A stretch of DNA of 64,000 nt from Candidatus Colicola equi (GTDB lineage Bacteria > Bacteroidota > Bacteroidia > Bacteroidales > Paludibacteraceae), in contig JAGHRV010000019.1 in the NCBI GenBank assembly GCA_018066175.1, positions 1-64,000 on the forward strand, written 5' to 3'. Numbering within the stretch: position 1 is the first letter of the stretch; each line of letters starts with the position of its first letter. Shown piece after piece: positions 6,773-16,008 of the stretch. The notes under the pieces were generated by a model. It was not told where the DNA came from. It saw nothing but the letters and a program-made list of their open reading frames with translations, and did no database searches. The translations under genes were made by a program, and so were the position numbers.

Positions 6773-9700
6773 TTATTTAATTACGTGCCCGTGCGCGCTA
6801 TAGACTTTACCATCACGGATGATGTATAGGTGGTCATTAAGGATGACTTTCTGTACATTGCCATTGAGGACAGCCTCGTCAAAGCCGGTCACTACGTTAT
6901 TGATTTTGTGAACGAGACGCAGACCGTAACTGTTCTCGGTGCCCTTGCTGAGCGAGAGAGGAGCCGGAGCGATGTTGAGGTTCCAAATAGCACTACCGTT
7001 CTCGGTGAGGTAAATAGTAGCATTATTTGGCACTTCATTCAGGGCAATGATGTATTCGCCATTAGCGGGAGCACTCATGCCAAGTGAGAAAGTAGCTTGG
7101 TCATTGGTCATCAGCGCCTCATTAGCCACGAGTTGCAAGTCGTAATCGTTCACCCACATACGAGCTACCTTAGGAGTACCCATCGTAGCCTTGCTCAGGT
7201 CGATACCTGCCACATATTGCTCTGCAGCATCTTCGGATGCACGGATGAAGATTTGATCCACGTGTTTATCTTGATTCTCCTTGTAGAGACGCACATTGAT
7301 AAACTCGGTGGAAGCAGCCTCGCCCATGCGGCGAGCAGCCACAGCGCTTGATGTTTTGCCCACCAATACGCTACCTGTCGCATTAACTTGTACCATAGCT
7401 GCATTACCGATTGCCAAAGGTGTTTTGCTAGCCGTGGCAGTCTCAAAACAATTGCCTTCGCTATTGAGAATCTGAATGATTGTAAAGTCGTCATCGTCGT
7501 CACCACTGAGTTTATTATCGGTTAAGCCATTATTGGCCACACCGTTCCAACCAGCGTCCTCATTGTCGGAAGATTTGAAGACAGTGATACTACCCTTGTT
7601 ATCCAACTGCGATTTATTCGCCGCATAGAAGCGATAGCGGTTGTAGTTGGAGTTATCAAACTCGCAGAGGTAGAACACACCTGGAAGGAATTGATCGCCA
7701 CTGAACGAAGCCCAGTTATTATCACTTCGGCCATGGGTTGCACGGTCATTCTCGTTGTAGGTATAAACGCGGTAGTTGGTATTCAACTCAGCTTTGGACC
7801 ATGTGTCATTATCTTTATGGAGGCGTTCTACTCCATCGGCCACATTCACCTTAAACGGAACAGAGAAGCAGTAGTAGAGTTTATCATCCATTGTGCCGGA
7901 TTTGTTCATCTCAATTTCGATGCAAACGTCACCAAGAATCTCCAAATTGGATGTGGTAGCCAAATTGGCACCTGTGTTGTCACCCGGAACTGATTGCAGA
8001 ACTAAGTTCTGAGCCGTAACCGAACCTTTGCTGGTTATATTCATTGTCTTACCCGGAGCAAGAATGACGGTATATGCCTCTGTTGGTTCGGTAATAGTTT
8101 TTGTATCACCTTCTACCTCCAATGTATTAGTCTCTGAGATTTTGTAATAATACTTCACCACAGTAGAGCCACCTCCTGCCACAGTAACGGTTTGCGGTTC
8201 AGGAGTGTCATAATCTTCTATCTCTATTGGTTCTGGTGTAACGACATCTCCGGTTCGGGCAGGATATTCCGTGTAAGAATATCGTTGCTTGAATGGAACA
8301 TCGTCCACAATATGCAACTTATAATATTCTACCAAATAAGTTGTATTACCAGGAGTCCAAGTTGCAGTATATGTAACATCTTTTTCCGGCATAGTAACAT
8401 CCACAGCAGGAGTCCATGCTACAAAGTCATAACCTGCTTTGGTTACATTAGGAGCAACAATGGGCGTACCAACCGCCACTTCTCCTTTGGTATAGTCATT
8501 GGATGCGACGCCACCTGCCAAATTCCAACTCAAGTTAAACTTATTAGACCAAACAGCCGTGAATGGAGTAGAAGAAGTTACTTGTACCGTACGCGGATTA
8601 GTAGTAACACCATCGCTCCAGCGAACGAAGTGGTATCCTGTAGCAGGATTAACGGCCTCAATAGTTGCCTCGGTGAGATAGTCATACTGCTTAGAGAAAC
8701 GATCTTGGTTAGTGAAGGTTTCACCGCCAACGGTTACATTCACTTGTCCGTACGTACCACCATCCACGATGAGACGCATCGTGTTGGGTTTCTCAACGAA
8801 GGTAGCTTTATAGTCTTGAGCCTTGGTTACGGCACTTACCAACGGATTCCATACTAACTCATAATAGTAATGTTCAGGATCCGCATGTTCCTTGGTTGGG
8901 AGAGTTCCGATAAAGGTGGGCACAACGTTGTATGCCACTTGGTCGGAATGCAGAACCGTTGTACCATCTTCGGCTAAGAATCGGATTTGGAATTTCTTAG
9001 CGACATCACGGTATTTAGCCACATAAACGACATTCTCGGTAACAGAAGCAATATCGGGTGTCCAACCGTCAAATTCAAAGTCCTTATCGGCAATACCTTG
9101 TTTAGTAGGAGTCTCTCCGTTGTACTCAGGCATAGCGTTATAAGTCACATCGTTATCCGTTTCGAGTATTGTACCATTGTAGTTCTTCCACGTAACGGTA
9201 TAAGTTAGCGTAGTAGGATCTACCGGTATATCGTTATACGTTCCGGTATAGGATGCAACACCGGTAACGGCACTAATAGTTGGTGTCCAAGTCAGTTTCT
9301 TACCAGGTTGGTTATCCAAGAACCGCTCGCTATAAGGAATCTCGCCCCACTTGAAGTAGTTGATTTCGCTTGTTCCGCCCACCGTGAAGGTTACTTTGTA
9401 TAGTTTATCTTTTTGCTCATATTGAGCCACAAAGACGGTGTTCTCAGTCACTTTAAGATCATCCGTGAGGGCAGGAGACCAACCGATGAAGTCGTAAGTA
9501 TAGTAATTACTTGCGGCACGCGCAGGAAGTGAACCGAGATATTTGGGAGTAGAGTTATACTTCACTTGATAGTCGGCAATCTTAGTACCATCCCAATTTT
9601 GCCAGGTAACGGTCACTTCTTTCTCTTTCCACGCGCTCGCGCCTGCGTCGTAATAATAATAGGTATCGTTGTCTGCGCAGTAATAGATGTCATCATACGG

Positions 9701-12700
9701 AGTTACTTCCCACCATTGGCAGTTGTCAGACATGAGGATAAACATACGTAACTCGTCGGCAGAATAGTAAAGGTGGGTAGTAGCATCTTCAGTATTGGAC
9801 TTCAAAGCCACATAGTCACCCGGTTTAGCGTAGTAGATCCACTCGGCAGGGTCATTGGACGTTTCATCTATATCGAAGCAACCATCGTGTACCATGCACT
9901 TCCATTGACCATCTTGGTAGCAGTAGGATTTACCGGCGGCAGTACCGGAAGTGGAAACTTTGGAGTTATCGCCATTGAGGAGATTAGCGGGGGTAAATGT
10001 CACGCCATAGTACGTAGGTGAAGTGTTGTTACATTCGTACACCGTTGTATTAGACGATGGAGCATTAGCAGTAAACACGATAGTACCTGCATCCTCGTTG
10101 GTAGAAATGATGGAAGAACCGGAAGTGGAAGTATAGAGACCTCCATTGACCTTAAACGCACCATGTATATTCAACTTAGCGTTGTCAATGGTTGTACGAG
10201 GACAAGTCGTCCAACTGGGAGTAAACTTAACTCTTACAAAGTTATGACCAACACCATACGTAGTGTTTGGCTGATATGCCAATCCTACGCCATCTTTATC
10301 ATGCCAATCTTGTGCATCATAGAAATATACGTTCTTTCCAGAAACCAACACGCCAGTAGCCTCTTTATCAATCTCTAAACTAGAGCCAGGGAGGAAGGAA
10401 ATATTTTGTGTAACATTCAATGTTCCAGTCAATAAGTGAATATCCATGTTGTTGGTAACAGGCAGTACATACGAACTAGAATTGAAAGTAATCGTCGTAA
10501 TTGTAACATTAATTTTAAGGGTGATTGCATTTAGATTAGCCGCACTATTAATATCATATACTTGGCGGTCATGGATAGGGTCATATTGTTTACGCACCCA
10601 GGTATCTTCACTATCATCCTCATTATTCATTGTAAAGAGCGCTGTCTCAGTACCTGTACCGATAATCATTACATTATCCACTTGCACACCAACAGTACCT
10701 GCTCCAGCATATAAATGAGATCCAGGATGGTACGTAACAGGTACTTCGATATTTTGGATATAGTATTGATTCAACGGGAAACACTTTTGCGTGTTTCCAT
10801 TCATAGATCTCGTGCACGTTCCTCCTCTGAAATCCATAATTTGGAACATCTCATAACAAGTTGATCCACGACGCGCATCAATAGTTCCTTGACCGGTGAT
10901 AAAGCCCCAACCTCGCAATTTAGCACCATTATTCAAAGTGATAGATGAATTTTCATTCATTACCAATTGTGCATATCCATCGCATGGACTACCACAACCG
11001 GCATTGGCATAGATATGTTGACGCCCCCCCACTTCAAATATTCCGTTTACAATCATATTAACACCCTCTGCAAAGGTTAATGTACGATATAACTTCAAAG
11101 TTGGCGGCGTTCCACTACTAGTGTAGGTATCCACTTTATCACCTTTGGCTGCCGTTTGACCATCTTTCCATGGCACTAACAGAGTTGCATTGGAAGACAG
11201 AGTATAGTTGCCGGCAGGTAAGATGTAGTCACACAGCATGACAATTGTCAATGTGTTGGTTGTGTTGTTAGCATACAACAATGCCGTTTCTAAATCGTAG
11301 AAAGGAGTCTCCTGTGTCTTTTTATTCACAGTCTCTACCACTTTACATGTAGCCTGACCAAGAGGGCGCTCATTAGCTACCACGTATTGATAACCGGCAT
11401 CGTATTCTGCACCATAATTTAGAGCATATGCATTATATTCTTCCGTTAGAAACTTCGACAAATCTGTATTTGTTTTGTAAAAGCCTCCTTTTAAATTAAC
11501 CTTACCCACTGTACCATAAATAGGAGCAGTTGAGCCATTCATTTTTCCTCCGTTAACATTAAATGTTGCTCCTTTTTGATACAATGCGTACGCGGTAGTG
11601 GGAGTTGCCTCTATTATTGCACCATCTTCAACAGTTACAGTCCCCGCTTCTGCATAAACGCCACAGGCGGTATTGGTTCCTGCGGTGGCATTGATAGTAC
11701 CTCCATTTACTAAGATAGTACCAGCACCTTTCCCCCAAATTCCATATGCAGTAGTAGTCTTAGGCTGAGCTTTTATGGTTCCACCAGAGAATGTTATTGC
11801 CCCCGTAGAAGCATTATATATACCACACGCAGTAGTGGTTTGTGCTTGAGCTAAAATGTTAGCAACTCCTGAAATATTTACCGTTCCTGCTGCCTTATTG
11901 TAAATGCCATAAGCAGACATTGTTCCTGAACTACTTATTTTGGCTGTAATTGAACCTCCTGACACATTAACCGTTGAGGCAGTATTCATCATAATGCCAT
12001 AAGCAGTAGTTGTTTGAGCTTGAGTAGTAATCGTACCGCCCTCCATAGTTAGTTGAGCATTGTAATTTCCGTCCAAGTAAACACCCACAGCTTCTGTGGT
12101 GTTAATTGTAGTAGATTGAATATCAATATTACCAGAGAGATTAACCTGACCATAACCCAAAATACCTCGTGATTTTGTTTTGGTCTCCACCAAAATCGTT
12201 CCACCGCTAAAATTGCCCACAGCAGGAGTCGCTGCTCCGGCACCAATTTGAGCACCATAACCATATTGATCCGAATAAGCCTCAATTTTTCCTCCTGTCA
12301 TATTAAACGTATATCCATCTGTAACATACACTCCGTACGCACGAGCACTAGTTGAAGTGGTTACATCCGCCGTATTTTGTGCATAAATAGATCCACTTTG
12401 AAGGTTCAGAGTACCTTTTGTTACATAAACGGCATACATCTTACCATTTACTTCACCAATCATTGAAATCACACCTTTGCCCAAATCACTATTATCAACA
12501 ATATTGACAATAGCATTCGCATTGTTAATGTTTAACAACTTTGAGACCGAACCAGCCAAACTACTCCCATTCAGATCCAAAGTCATTGATTTTGTAATGG
12601 ATTGCGACGTAGAAATATCCAACACATTATCCAAGAGCTGTAAGGTCGGATTAGTAGTCAACGTGTTCGCATAAGCCAAAGCCTCTGCAAAAGTTTTATA

Positions 12701-13498
12701 GTCCTGGATAGTCTCTCCGTCTATCACGCGAGCTTGGTAAAGACTAGGTTCTTTAAATTTAGCTTTAATCGTTTTGTCCGCAGAGATTTTAGTTGTATTT
12801 CCATCGGCTAACACATAATTTTCATTCGCAGATATGAGATTTTCTGCACTTCCAGACACCTCGTACCACCCTAAGAACGTACCAGAATTGACCGTCAGTT
12901 CAATCTTATCCGTTTCATAAGATGAGACCTGTTCGTCCGCATCCTTGGGAACATAACTCTTATTATATGCCACAAGTCCGGTTTTACCACTATTGTCCGT
13001 AATATTACTATATGCGACAGAATAAGAGCCATTTTCTGGAGCAAGGAAGGTGATATTATAAGTCGGCAATTCCGTCCAATTAGCAGTAGCCGTAAATAAA
13101 GTAGGATTAGACGAAGTCTCACTCGAAGCCGATACCGCTAAACCATAGTATCCACTTTTTGAACTGGCGGTCACTCCCGTCCCCGTCCAACTATTAAATT
13201 TATAGCCACGAGCAGCCTTTGCCCAAGCATAGTAGGTTTGACTTTTATTGCTACTGCTATTCGATACTGCCAACGAAGCTTTATAATCCGTATCCGACGA
13301 AGGCCCGGTGGTCGCTGTCGCAAGATACACATACCCTTTACCTGAGCCACCATTAGCGACAGTTAATTTGGAATAATACGTACTTGCCCATCCCTGAACT
13401 GGGAAAGCGAAAGTAAGCAGGAAGCCTGCTAATAAAGTTAACGAAAACTTACAAAACTTTTTCTTTGCCACAAGGGCACGATTAACTTCGTTTTTCAT
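6773..13498 (-). CDS. giant secreted repeat protein, candidate T9SS substrate
   Basis: A 2241-residue extracellular protein. The signal peptide is at residues about 15-39 (SLTLLAGFLLTFAFPVQGWA). Residues about 270-680 form a series of roughly 35-residue imperfect repeats (AQTTTAYGI..., VNVSGGSITA, ITFSGGTIKAQ, ILVNGGTINATAG), as expected for a right-handed beta-helix. Residues about 1300-1720 carry several InlB-type Listeria-Bacteroides (Flg_new) repeats, for example GYDFVAWTPAVDVTMPEKDV. A MucBP-like module (TYLVEYYKLHIVDD) lies near 1720. The C-terminus, VQKVILNDHLYIIRDGKVYS..., resembles tails conserved on Bacteroidales secreted proteins. It is probably an adhesin or surface-layer component exported by the T9SS encoded about 15 kb away. 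No promoter is visible in the 18-nt gap upstream, so it may be driven by the promoter of the rhuM remnant. Its ligand is unknown. Confidence 0.85.
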   Translation of the reverse strand: MKNEVNRALVAKKKFCKFSLTLLAGFLLTFAFPVQGWASTYYSKLTVANGGSGKGYVYLATATTGPSSDTDYKASLAVSNSSSNKSQTYYAWAKAARGYKFNSWTGTGVTASSKSGYYGLAVSASSETSSNPTLFTATANWTELPTYNITFLAPENGSYSVAYSNITDNSGKTGLVAYNKSYVPKDADEQVSSYETDKIELTVNSGTFLGWYEVSGSAENLISANENYVLADGNTTKISADKTIKAKFKEPSLYQARVIDGETIQDYKTFAEALAYANTLTTNPTLQLLDNVLDISTSQSITKSMTLDLNGSSLAGSVSKLLNINNANAIVNIVDNSDLGKGVISMIGEVNGKMYAVYVTKGTLNLQSGSIYAQNTADVTTSTSARAYGVYVTDGYTFNMTGGKIEAYSDQYGYGAQIGAGAATPAVGNFSGGTILVETKTKSRGILGYGQVNLSGNIDIQSTTINTTEAVGVYLDGNYNAQLTMEGGTITTQAQTTTAYGIMMNTASTVNVSGGSITAKISSSGTMSAYGIYNKAAGTVNISGVANILAQAQTTTACGIYNASTGAITFSGGTIKAQPKTTTAYGIWGKGAGTILVNGGTINATAGTNTACGVYAEAGTVTVEDGAIIEATPTTAYALYQKGATFNVNGGKMNGSTAPIYGTVGKVNLKGGFYKTNTDLSKFLTEEYNAYALNYGAEYDAGYQYVVANERPLGQATCKVVETVNKKTQETPFYDLETALLYANNTTNTLTIVMLCDYILPAGNYTLSSNATLLVPWKDGQTAAKGDKVDTYTSSGTPPTLKLYRTLTFAEGVNMIVNGIFEVGGRQHIYANAGCGSPCDGYAQLVMNENSSITLNNGAKLRGWGFITGQGTIDARRGSTCYEMFQIMDFRGGTCTRSMNGNTQKCFPLNQYYIQNIEVPVTYHPGSHLYAGAGTVGVQVDNVMIIGTGTETALFTMNNEDDSEDTWVRKQYDPIHDRQVYDINSAANLNAITLKINVTITTITFNSSSYVLPVTNNMDIHLLTGTLNVTQNISFLPGSSLEIDKEATGVLVSGKNVYFYDAQDWHDKDGVGLAYQPNTTYGVGHNFVRVKFTPSWTTCPRTTIDNAKLNIHGAFKVNGGLYTSTSGSSIISTNEDAGTIVFTANAPSSNTTVYECNNTSPTYYGVTFTPANLLNGDNSKVSTSGTAAGKSYCYQDGQWKCMVHDGCFDIDETSNDPAEWIYYAKPGDYVALKSNTEDATTHLYYSADELRMFILMSDNCQWWEVTPYDDIYYCADNDTYYYYDAGASAWKEKEVTVTWQNWDGTKIADYQVKYNSTPKYLGSLPARAASNYYTYDFIGWSPALTDDLKVTENTVFVAQYEQKDKLYKVTFTVGGTSEINYFKWGEIPYSERFLDNQPGKKLTWTPTISAVTGVASYTGTYNDIPVDPTTLTYTVTWKNYNGTILETDNDVTYNAMPEYNGETPTKQGIADKDFEFDGWTPDIASVTENVVYVAKYRDVAKKFQIRFLAEDGTTVLHSDQVAYNVVPTFIGTLPTKEHADPEHYYYELVWNPLVSAVTKAQDYKATFVEKPNTMRLIVDGGTYGQVNVTVGGETFTNQDRFSKQYDYLTEATIEAVNPATGYHFVRWSDGVTTNPRTVQVTSSTPFTAVWSNKFNLSWNLAGGVASNDYTKGEVAVGTPIVAPNVTKAGYDFVAWTPAVDVTMPEKDVTYTATWTPGNTTYLVEYYKLHIVDDVPFKQRYSYTEYPARTGDVVTPEPIEIEDYDTPEPQTVTVAGGGSTVVKYYYKISETNTLEVEGDTKTITEPTEAYTVILAPGKTMNITSKGSVTAQNLVLQSVPGDNTGANLATTSNLEILGDVCIEIEMNKSGTMDDKLYYCFSVPFKVNVADGVERLHKDNDTWSKAELNTNYRVYTYNENDRATHGRSDNNWASFSGDQFLPGVFYLCEFDNSNYNRYRFYAANKSQLDNKGSITVFKSSDNEDAGWNGVANNGLTDNKLSGDDDDDFTIIQILNSEGNCFETATASKTPLAIGNAAMVQVNATGSVLVGKTSSAVAARRMGEAASTEFINVRLYKENQDKHVDQIFIRASEDAAEQYVAGIDLSKATMGTPKVARMWVNDYDLQLVANEALMTNDQATFSLGMSAPANGEYIIALNEVPNNATIYLTENGSAIWNLNIAPAPLSLSKGTENSYGLRLVHKINNVVTGFDEAVLNGNVQKVILNDHLYIIRDGKVYSAHGHVIK

Positions 13499-13516
13499 AT
13501 CTTAAATCAAAATAAA

Positions 13517-14177
13517 TTAATATTCGGGGTATTGATTAATCTTGTCCAACAAATCTCCTGCTGTTAATTCGTTCATCTTGGTAAATGCGAAAAGTTTCCT
13601 TGCGAGGTCCTTTAGTGAAGCACCCATGTGATAAATCCGTTACAAATACGTATGCATCAAAGATTTGTCCTTCGAAAAAAACGCCCTCTGTAGGAGGTAA
13701 GCCTCGGTGAATTTGGATATCAAACTGCCTCTGACTCTCCTCAACTTGCGCAACACGACACTCCAAGCGCTCAAATCGTTGATTGAAGGCATATCCATTC
13801 AGCATATACTGTCTCAGTACATTTGTTGCCCATTGACGGAAACGAGTGCCCTGCACACTATGTACACGATAACCAACAGAGATAATAACATCTAAATTAT
13901 AGAAATCTACATGATAGTCTTTCCCATCGCTTGCAGTATAGGCAAATTTTGCCCAAACTGATTCTTTCGTCAACTCACCCTCCTTAAAAACAGCACGTAC
14001 ATGCTTACCTACAACACTTCGATCTCTACCAAATAATGCTGCCATTTGGTCAATAGAAAGCCATACGGTGTCACCCTGAAGTTTGACTTCAAGTTGAACT
14101 GTGTTATTTGGCTGATACAATACAATTTCTCCGCTACCAGTCTTCTTTGCACTGAATATTTCGTTCTTCTTTGTCAT
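13517..14177 (-). pseudogene. RhuM-family protein, disrupted by an out-of-frame internal deletion
   Basis: The N-terminal part reads as a RhuM-type protein: WLSIDQMAALFGRDRSVVGK (DNA-binding-like), FYNLDVIISVGYRV, FRQWATNVLRQYML, then GVFFEGQIFDAYVFVTDL at about residues 165-185. At that point the frame changes. The +1 frame immediately continues YHMGASLKDLARKLFAFTKM and stops at 13517, which is how I recall intact homologues ending. The roughly 90 residues normally between these motifs (starting like the expected IRSAK...LIDNY) are absent. The junction is near 13645-13655. As read, the frame-shifted product would be 213 residues from the likely start at 14177 (MTKKNEIFSAKK), with a meaningless tail. 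RhuM proteins were first named from a Salmonella pathogenicity island and have no clear biochemical role. Confidence 0.75.
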
Positions 14178-14283
14178 TCTAATGTATGATGCCACTTAAG
14201 TTAGGCTGATGTAGTCAGGCGTGAGCACGTGTTATTTATTTATATACGCACGTTCGTGGGCATACACATCACAAAAAGCGGCG

Positions 14284-14315
14284 CAAAAGTACTGCTTTTT
14301 TCTGAATTATGCAAG
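14284..14315 (-). promoter_or_regulatory. promoter upstream of the rhuM remnant (possibly also drives the giant gene)
   Basis: -7 TACTTTTG (14284-14291), 20-nt spacer, -33 CTTG (14312-14315). The leader to the ATG at 14177 is about 100 nt. Downstream, no terminator is seen before the giant-protein gene. Confidence 0.75.
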
Positions 14316-14392
14316 AAAAAATGCATAAAAATAATATTTTTAACTAAAAAATAACATTTTGCAATGTAGAGTTTACAAAAATTAGCCAAAAT

Positions 14393-14428
14393 AAAAATGC
14401 GACTTTCAGCAAAAAAGTCGCATTTTTT
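14393..14428 (-). terminator. terminator of the second DUF4143 ATPase gene
   Basis: Perfect 14-bp stem AAAAATGCGACTTT/AAAGTCGCATTTTT (14393-14406 and 14414-14427) with a 7-nt loop, ending in a U-run. It lies about 27 nt past the ATPase stop codon. Confidence 0.85.
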
Positions 14429-14454
14429 GACAAGAACGAGGACGTTAACGAGGA

Positions 14455-15798
14455 CTAAAGGTCCTGTAGTAAAAAGGCCATATACATCGGCAATGTAAGG
14501 ATGCCACTCACTTGTCCTATATTATAATCTCCCAACTTAATAGCATGAGAAATATGATATTTTTCAGGATGATTCATGACTGTTCTAAGCGACTTAGCAT
14601 TCCCAGAAACAGCCTTACATTCAATCGGCACACACTCTCCTTTATATCGAATAAGGAAGTCTAACTCCACCCCTCCATCTTTGTGGTAATAATATAAGTT
14701 GCGCCCCATTTTACCCAATATATCTGCAATTATATTTTCGAATATGGCTCCTTTGTAACTAAATAAGTTTCCTAATAAGATGTCCCCTTGCGTACCCGGA
14801 TCCAACATACTAATAAATAACCCCGTGTCCGACAAATACACCTTAAATTCATTATCAATCGCATTACCACCCAAAGGTAACTCCGTGATAGAAGTATTGT
14901 AACATCTACGAATAATTCCTGCATCCTCTATCCATTGCAGACAACTAATGTACTCCTTGCTCCGTCCTCCATGCCGCACCACCGAATACTGGAATTTCTT
15001 ATTTTCTTTACTTAATTGGCGAGGAATAGAATCAAAGCACTCTTTTATACGAGCCTTATCCGACGAATTAGCATATTTAATCATATCTGCCTGATACTCT
15101 TGAATAATGCTTTGTTGAACTTTAATCACCTGATTTAAATCATGCGTTGTAAGCATAGTAGATACAGCTTCCGGCATTCCTCCTACTACCACATATTCTA
15201 ATAACAATTGACGAAAGCGGGTATGCAATGCCTCTGGGACTGGTACTTCTTGGTGCAAACATTTGTGCAGTAGTTCAATGGCCTCAGAAGGTATTTGGTT
15301 GGCCCACAACCATTCTTCAAAATCCATCGGATACATATCAATAATCAATTCTGATCCTACAGGAATGGAATAGTCATGACTAGAGTCAACAGAAAGACTC
15401 ATGTCCGATTTGTACCCATTAACGCCTAATAATGAGCCGGTACAAATGACATCATATTGGCCATCTTGCTTCCAAAACTTGAGAGAAGCACGAGCCCCCG
15501 GGCAATCTTGTATTTCATCAAAAATCAAACACGTTTTCCCCGGAATAAAATGGGCATCAGGGATAGAGGCAGAAATTAACATCGTTAAATGGTTGATATT
15601 CAACGAGCCATCGAAGATTGTTCGCAATTCTTTTTCCTCATGAAAGTCCATGTAAATTACACTCTCATAATTATCCATCGCAAACTGCCTAACCGAACTT
15701 GTTTTTCCACATTGACGAACACCTTTGATGATTAAAGGCTTATGATTCGGAGTGGTCTTCCAAGCAATTAATTTTTCCTCTATTTTACGCCTATACAT
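14455..15798 (-). CDS. AAA family ATPase with DUF4143 domain (second copy, divergent)
   Basis: Another AAA_14/DUF4143 protein, 447 residues from the start chosen at 15798 (MYRRKIEEKLIAW, the usual beginning of this family). Walker A is IIKGVRQCGKTSSV and Walker B is CLIFDEIQDCPGARASL, followed by CTGSLLGV. The C-terminal domain has YYYHKDGGVELDFLI and VPIECKAVSG, the PD-(D/E)xK-like residues. It resembles the ATPase at 5275-6429 only in motifs, so it is not a recent duplicate. The two ATPases bracket the giant protein and rhuM remnant. The leader holds three 33-bp repeats. An ATG at 15828 is in frame but lies at the edge of the repeat array and is less likely. Confidence 0.88.
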   Translation of the reverse strand: MYRRKIEEKLIAWKTTPNHKPLIIKGVRQCGKTSSVRQFAMDNYESVIYMDFHEEKELRTIFDGSLNINHLTMLISASIPDAHFIPGKTCLIFDEIQDCPGARASLKFWKQDGQYDVICTGSLLGVNGYKSDMSLSVDSSHDYSIPVGSELIIDMYPMDFEEWLWANQIPSEAIELLHKCLHQEVPVPEALHTRFRQLLLEYVVVGGMPEAVSTMLTTHDLNQVIKVQQSIIQEYQADMIKYANSSDKARIKECFDSIPRQLSKENKKFQYSVVRHGGRSKEYISCLQWIEDAGIIRRCYNTSITELPLGGNAIDNEFKVYLSDTGLFISMLDPGTQGDILLGNLFSYKGAIFENIIADILGKMGRNLYYYHKDGGVELDFLIRYKGECVPIECKAVSGNAKSLRTVMNHPEKYHISHAIKLGDYNIGQVSGILTLPMYMAFLLQDL

Positions 15799-15825
15799 AT
15801 AACTACGTGATTTAAAGCAAGTTAA

Positions 15826-15924
15826 CATTTTTTATGGCGAGTTTTGATGCAAAATTCACACTTTTTGTGGCGAGTTTTTGCATAAATCTCACACTTTTTA
15901 GGGCGAGTTTTGATATTTTCCGAC
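15826..15924. repeat. 33-bp direct repeat, three tandem copies, in the ATPase leader
   Basis: The core GGCGAGTTTT occurs at 15836, 15869 and 15902, exactly 33 bp apart. Each is preceded by an A/T-rich ACTTTTT-like stretch, and the copies are separated by TGCA and TCACAC segments. The array lies between the promoter -7 box and the start codon of the DUF4143 ATPase, so it would be transcribed as untranslated leader. Confidence 0.88.
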
Positions 15925-15926
15925 TG

Positions 15927-15958
15927 CAAAGGTACTGCTTTTTTTTGAATTGTGCAAG
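15927..15958 (-). promoter_or_regulatory. promoter of the second DUF4143 ATPase gene
   Basis: -7 TACCTTTG (15927-15934), 20-nt spacer, -33 CTTG (15955-15958). It directly abuts the terminator at 15959-15996. Confidence 0.85.
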
Positions 15959-15996
15959 AAAAAATGCAACTTTTCGGCAAAAAAGTTGCATTTTTT
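15959..15996 (-). terminator. terminator facing the polA operon
   Basis: Perfect 16-bp stem AAAAAATGCAACTTTT/AAAAGTTGCATTTTTT (15959-15974 and 15981-15996) with a 6-nt loop and flanking A/T runs. It is the first strong hairpin after the polA stop at 16140 and could work in both directions. Confidence 0.8.
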
Positions 15997-16008
15997 GAAG
16001 TCTGGTTT

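Noticed and set aside
8192-8857. 221-codon open frame antisense to the giant protein
   Set aside because: Lies wholly within the repeat-protein gene on the other strand, with composition that does not look like a real protein.
5275-15798. Composite transposon or prophage
   Set aside because: No transposase, integrase, terminal inverted repeats or phage structural genes; the two ATPases are too different to be flanking copies.
15826-15924. CRISPR array
   Set aside because: Only three copies at 33-bp spacing with no unique spacers of normal size and no cas genes nearby.
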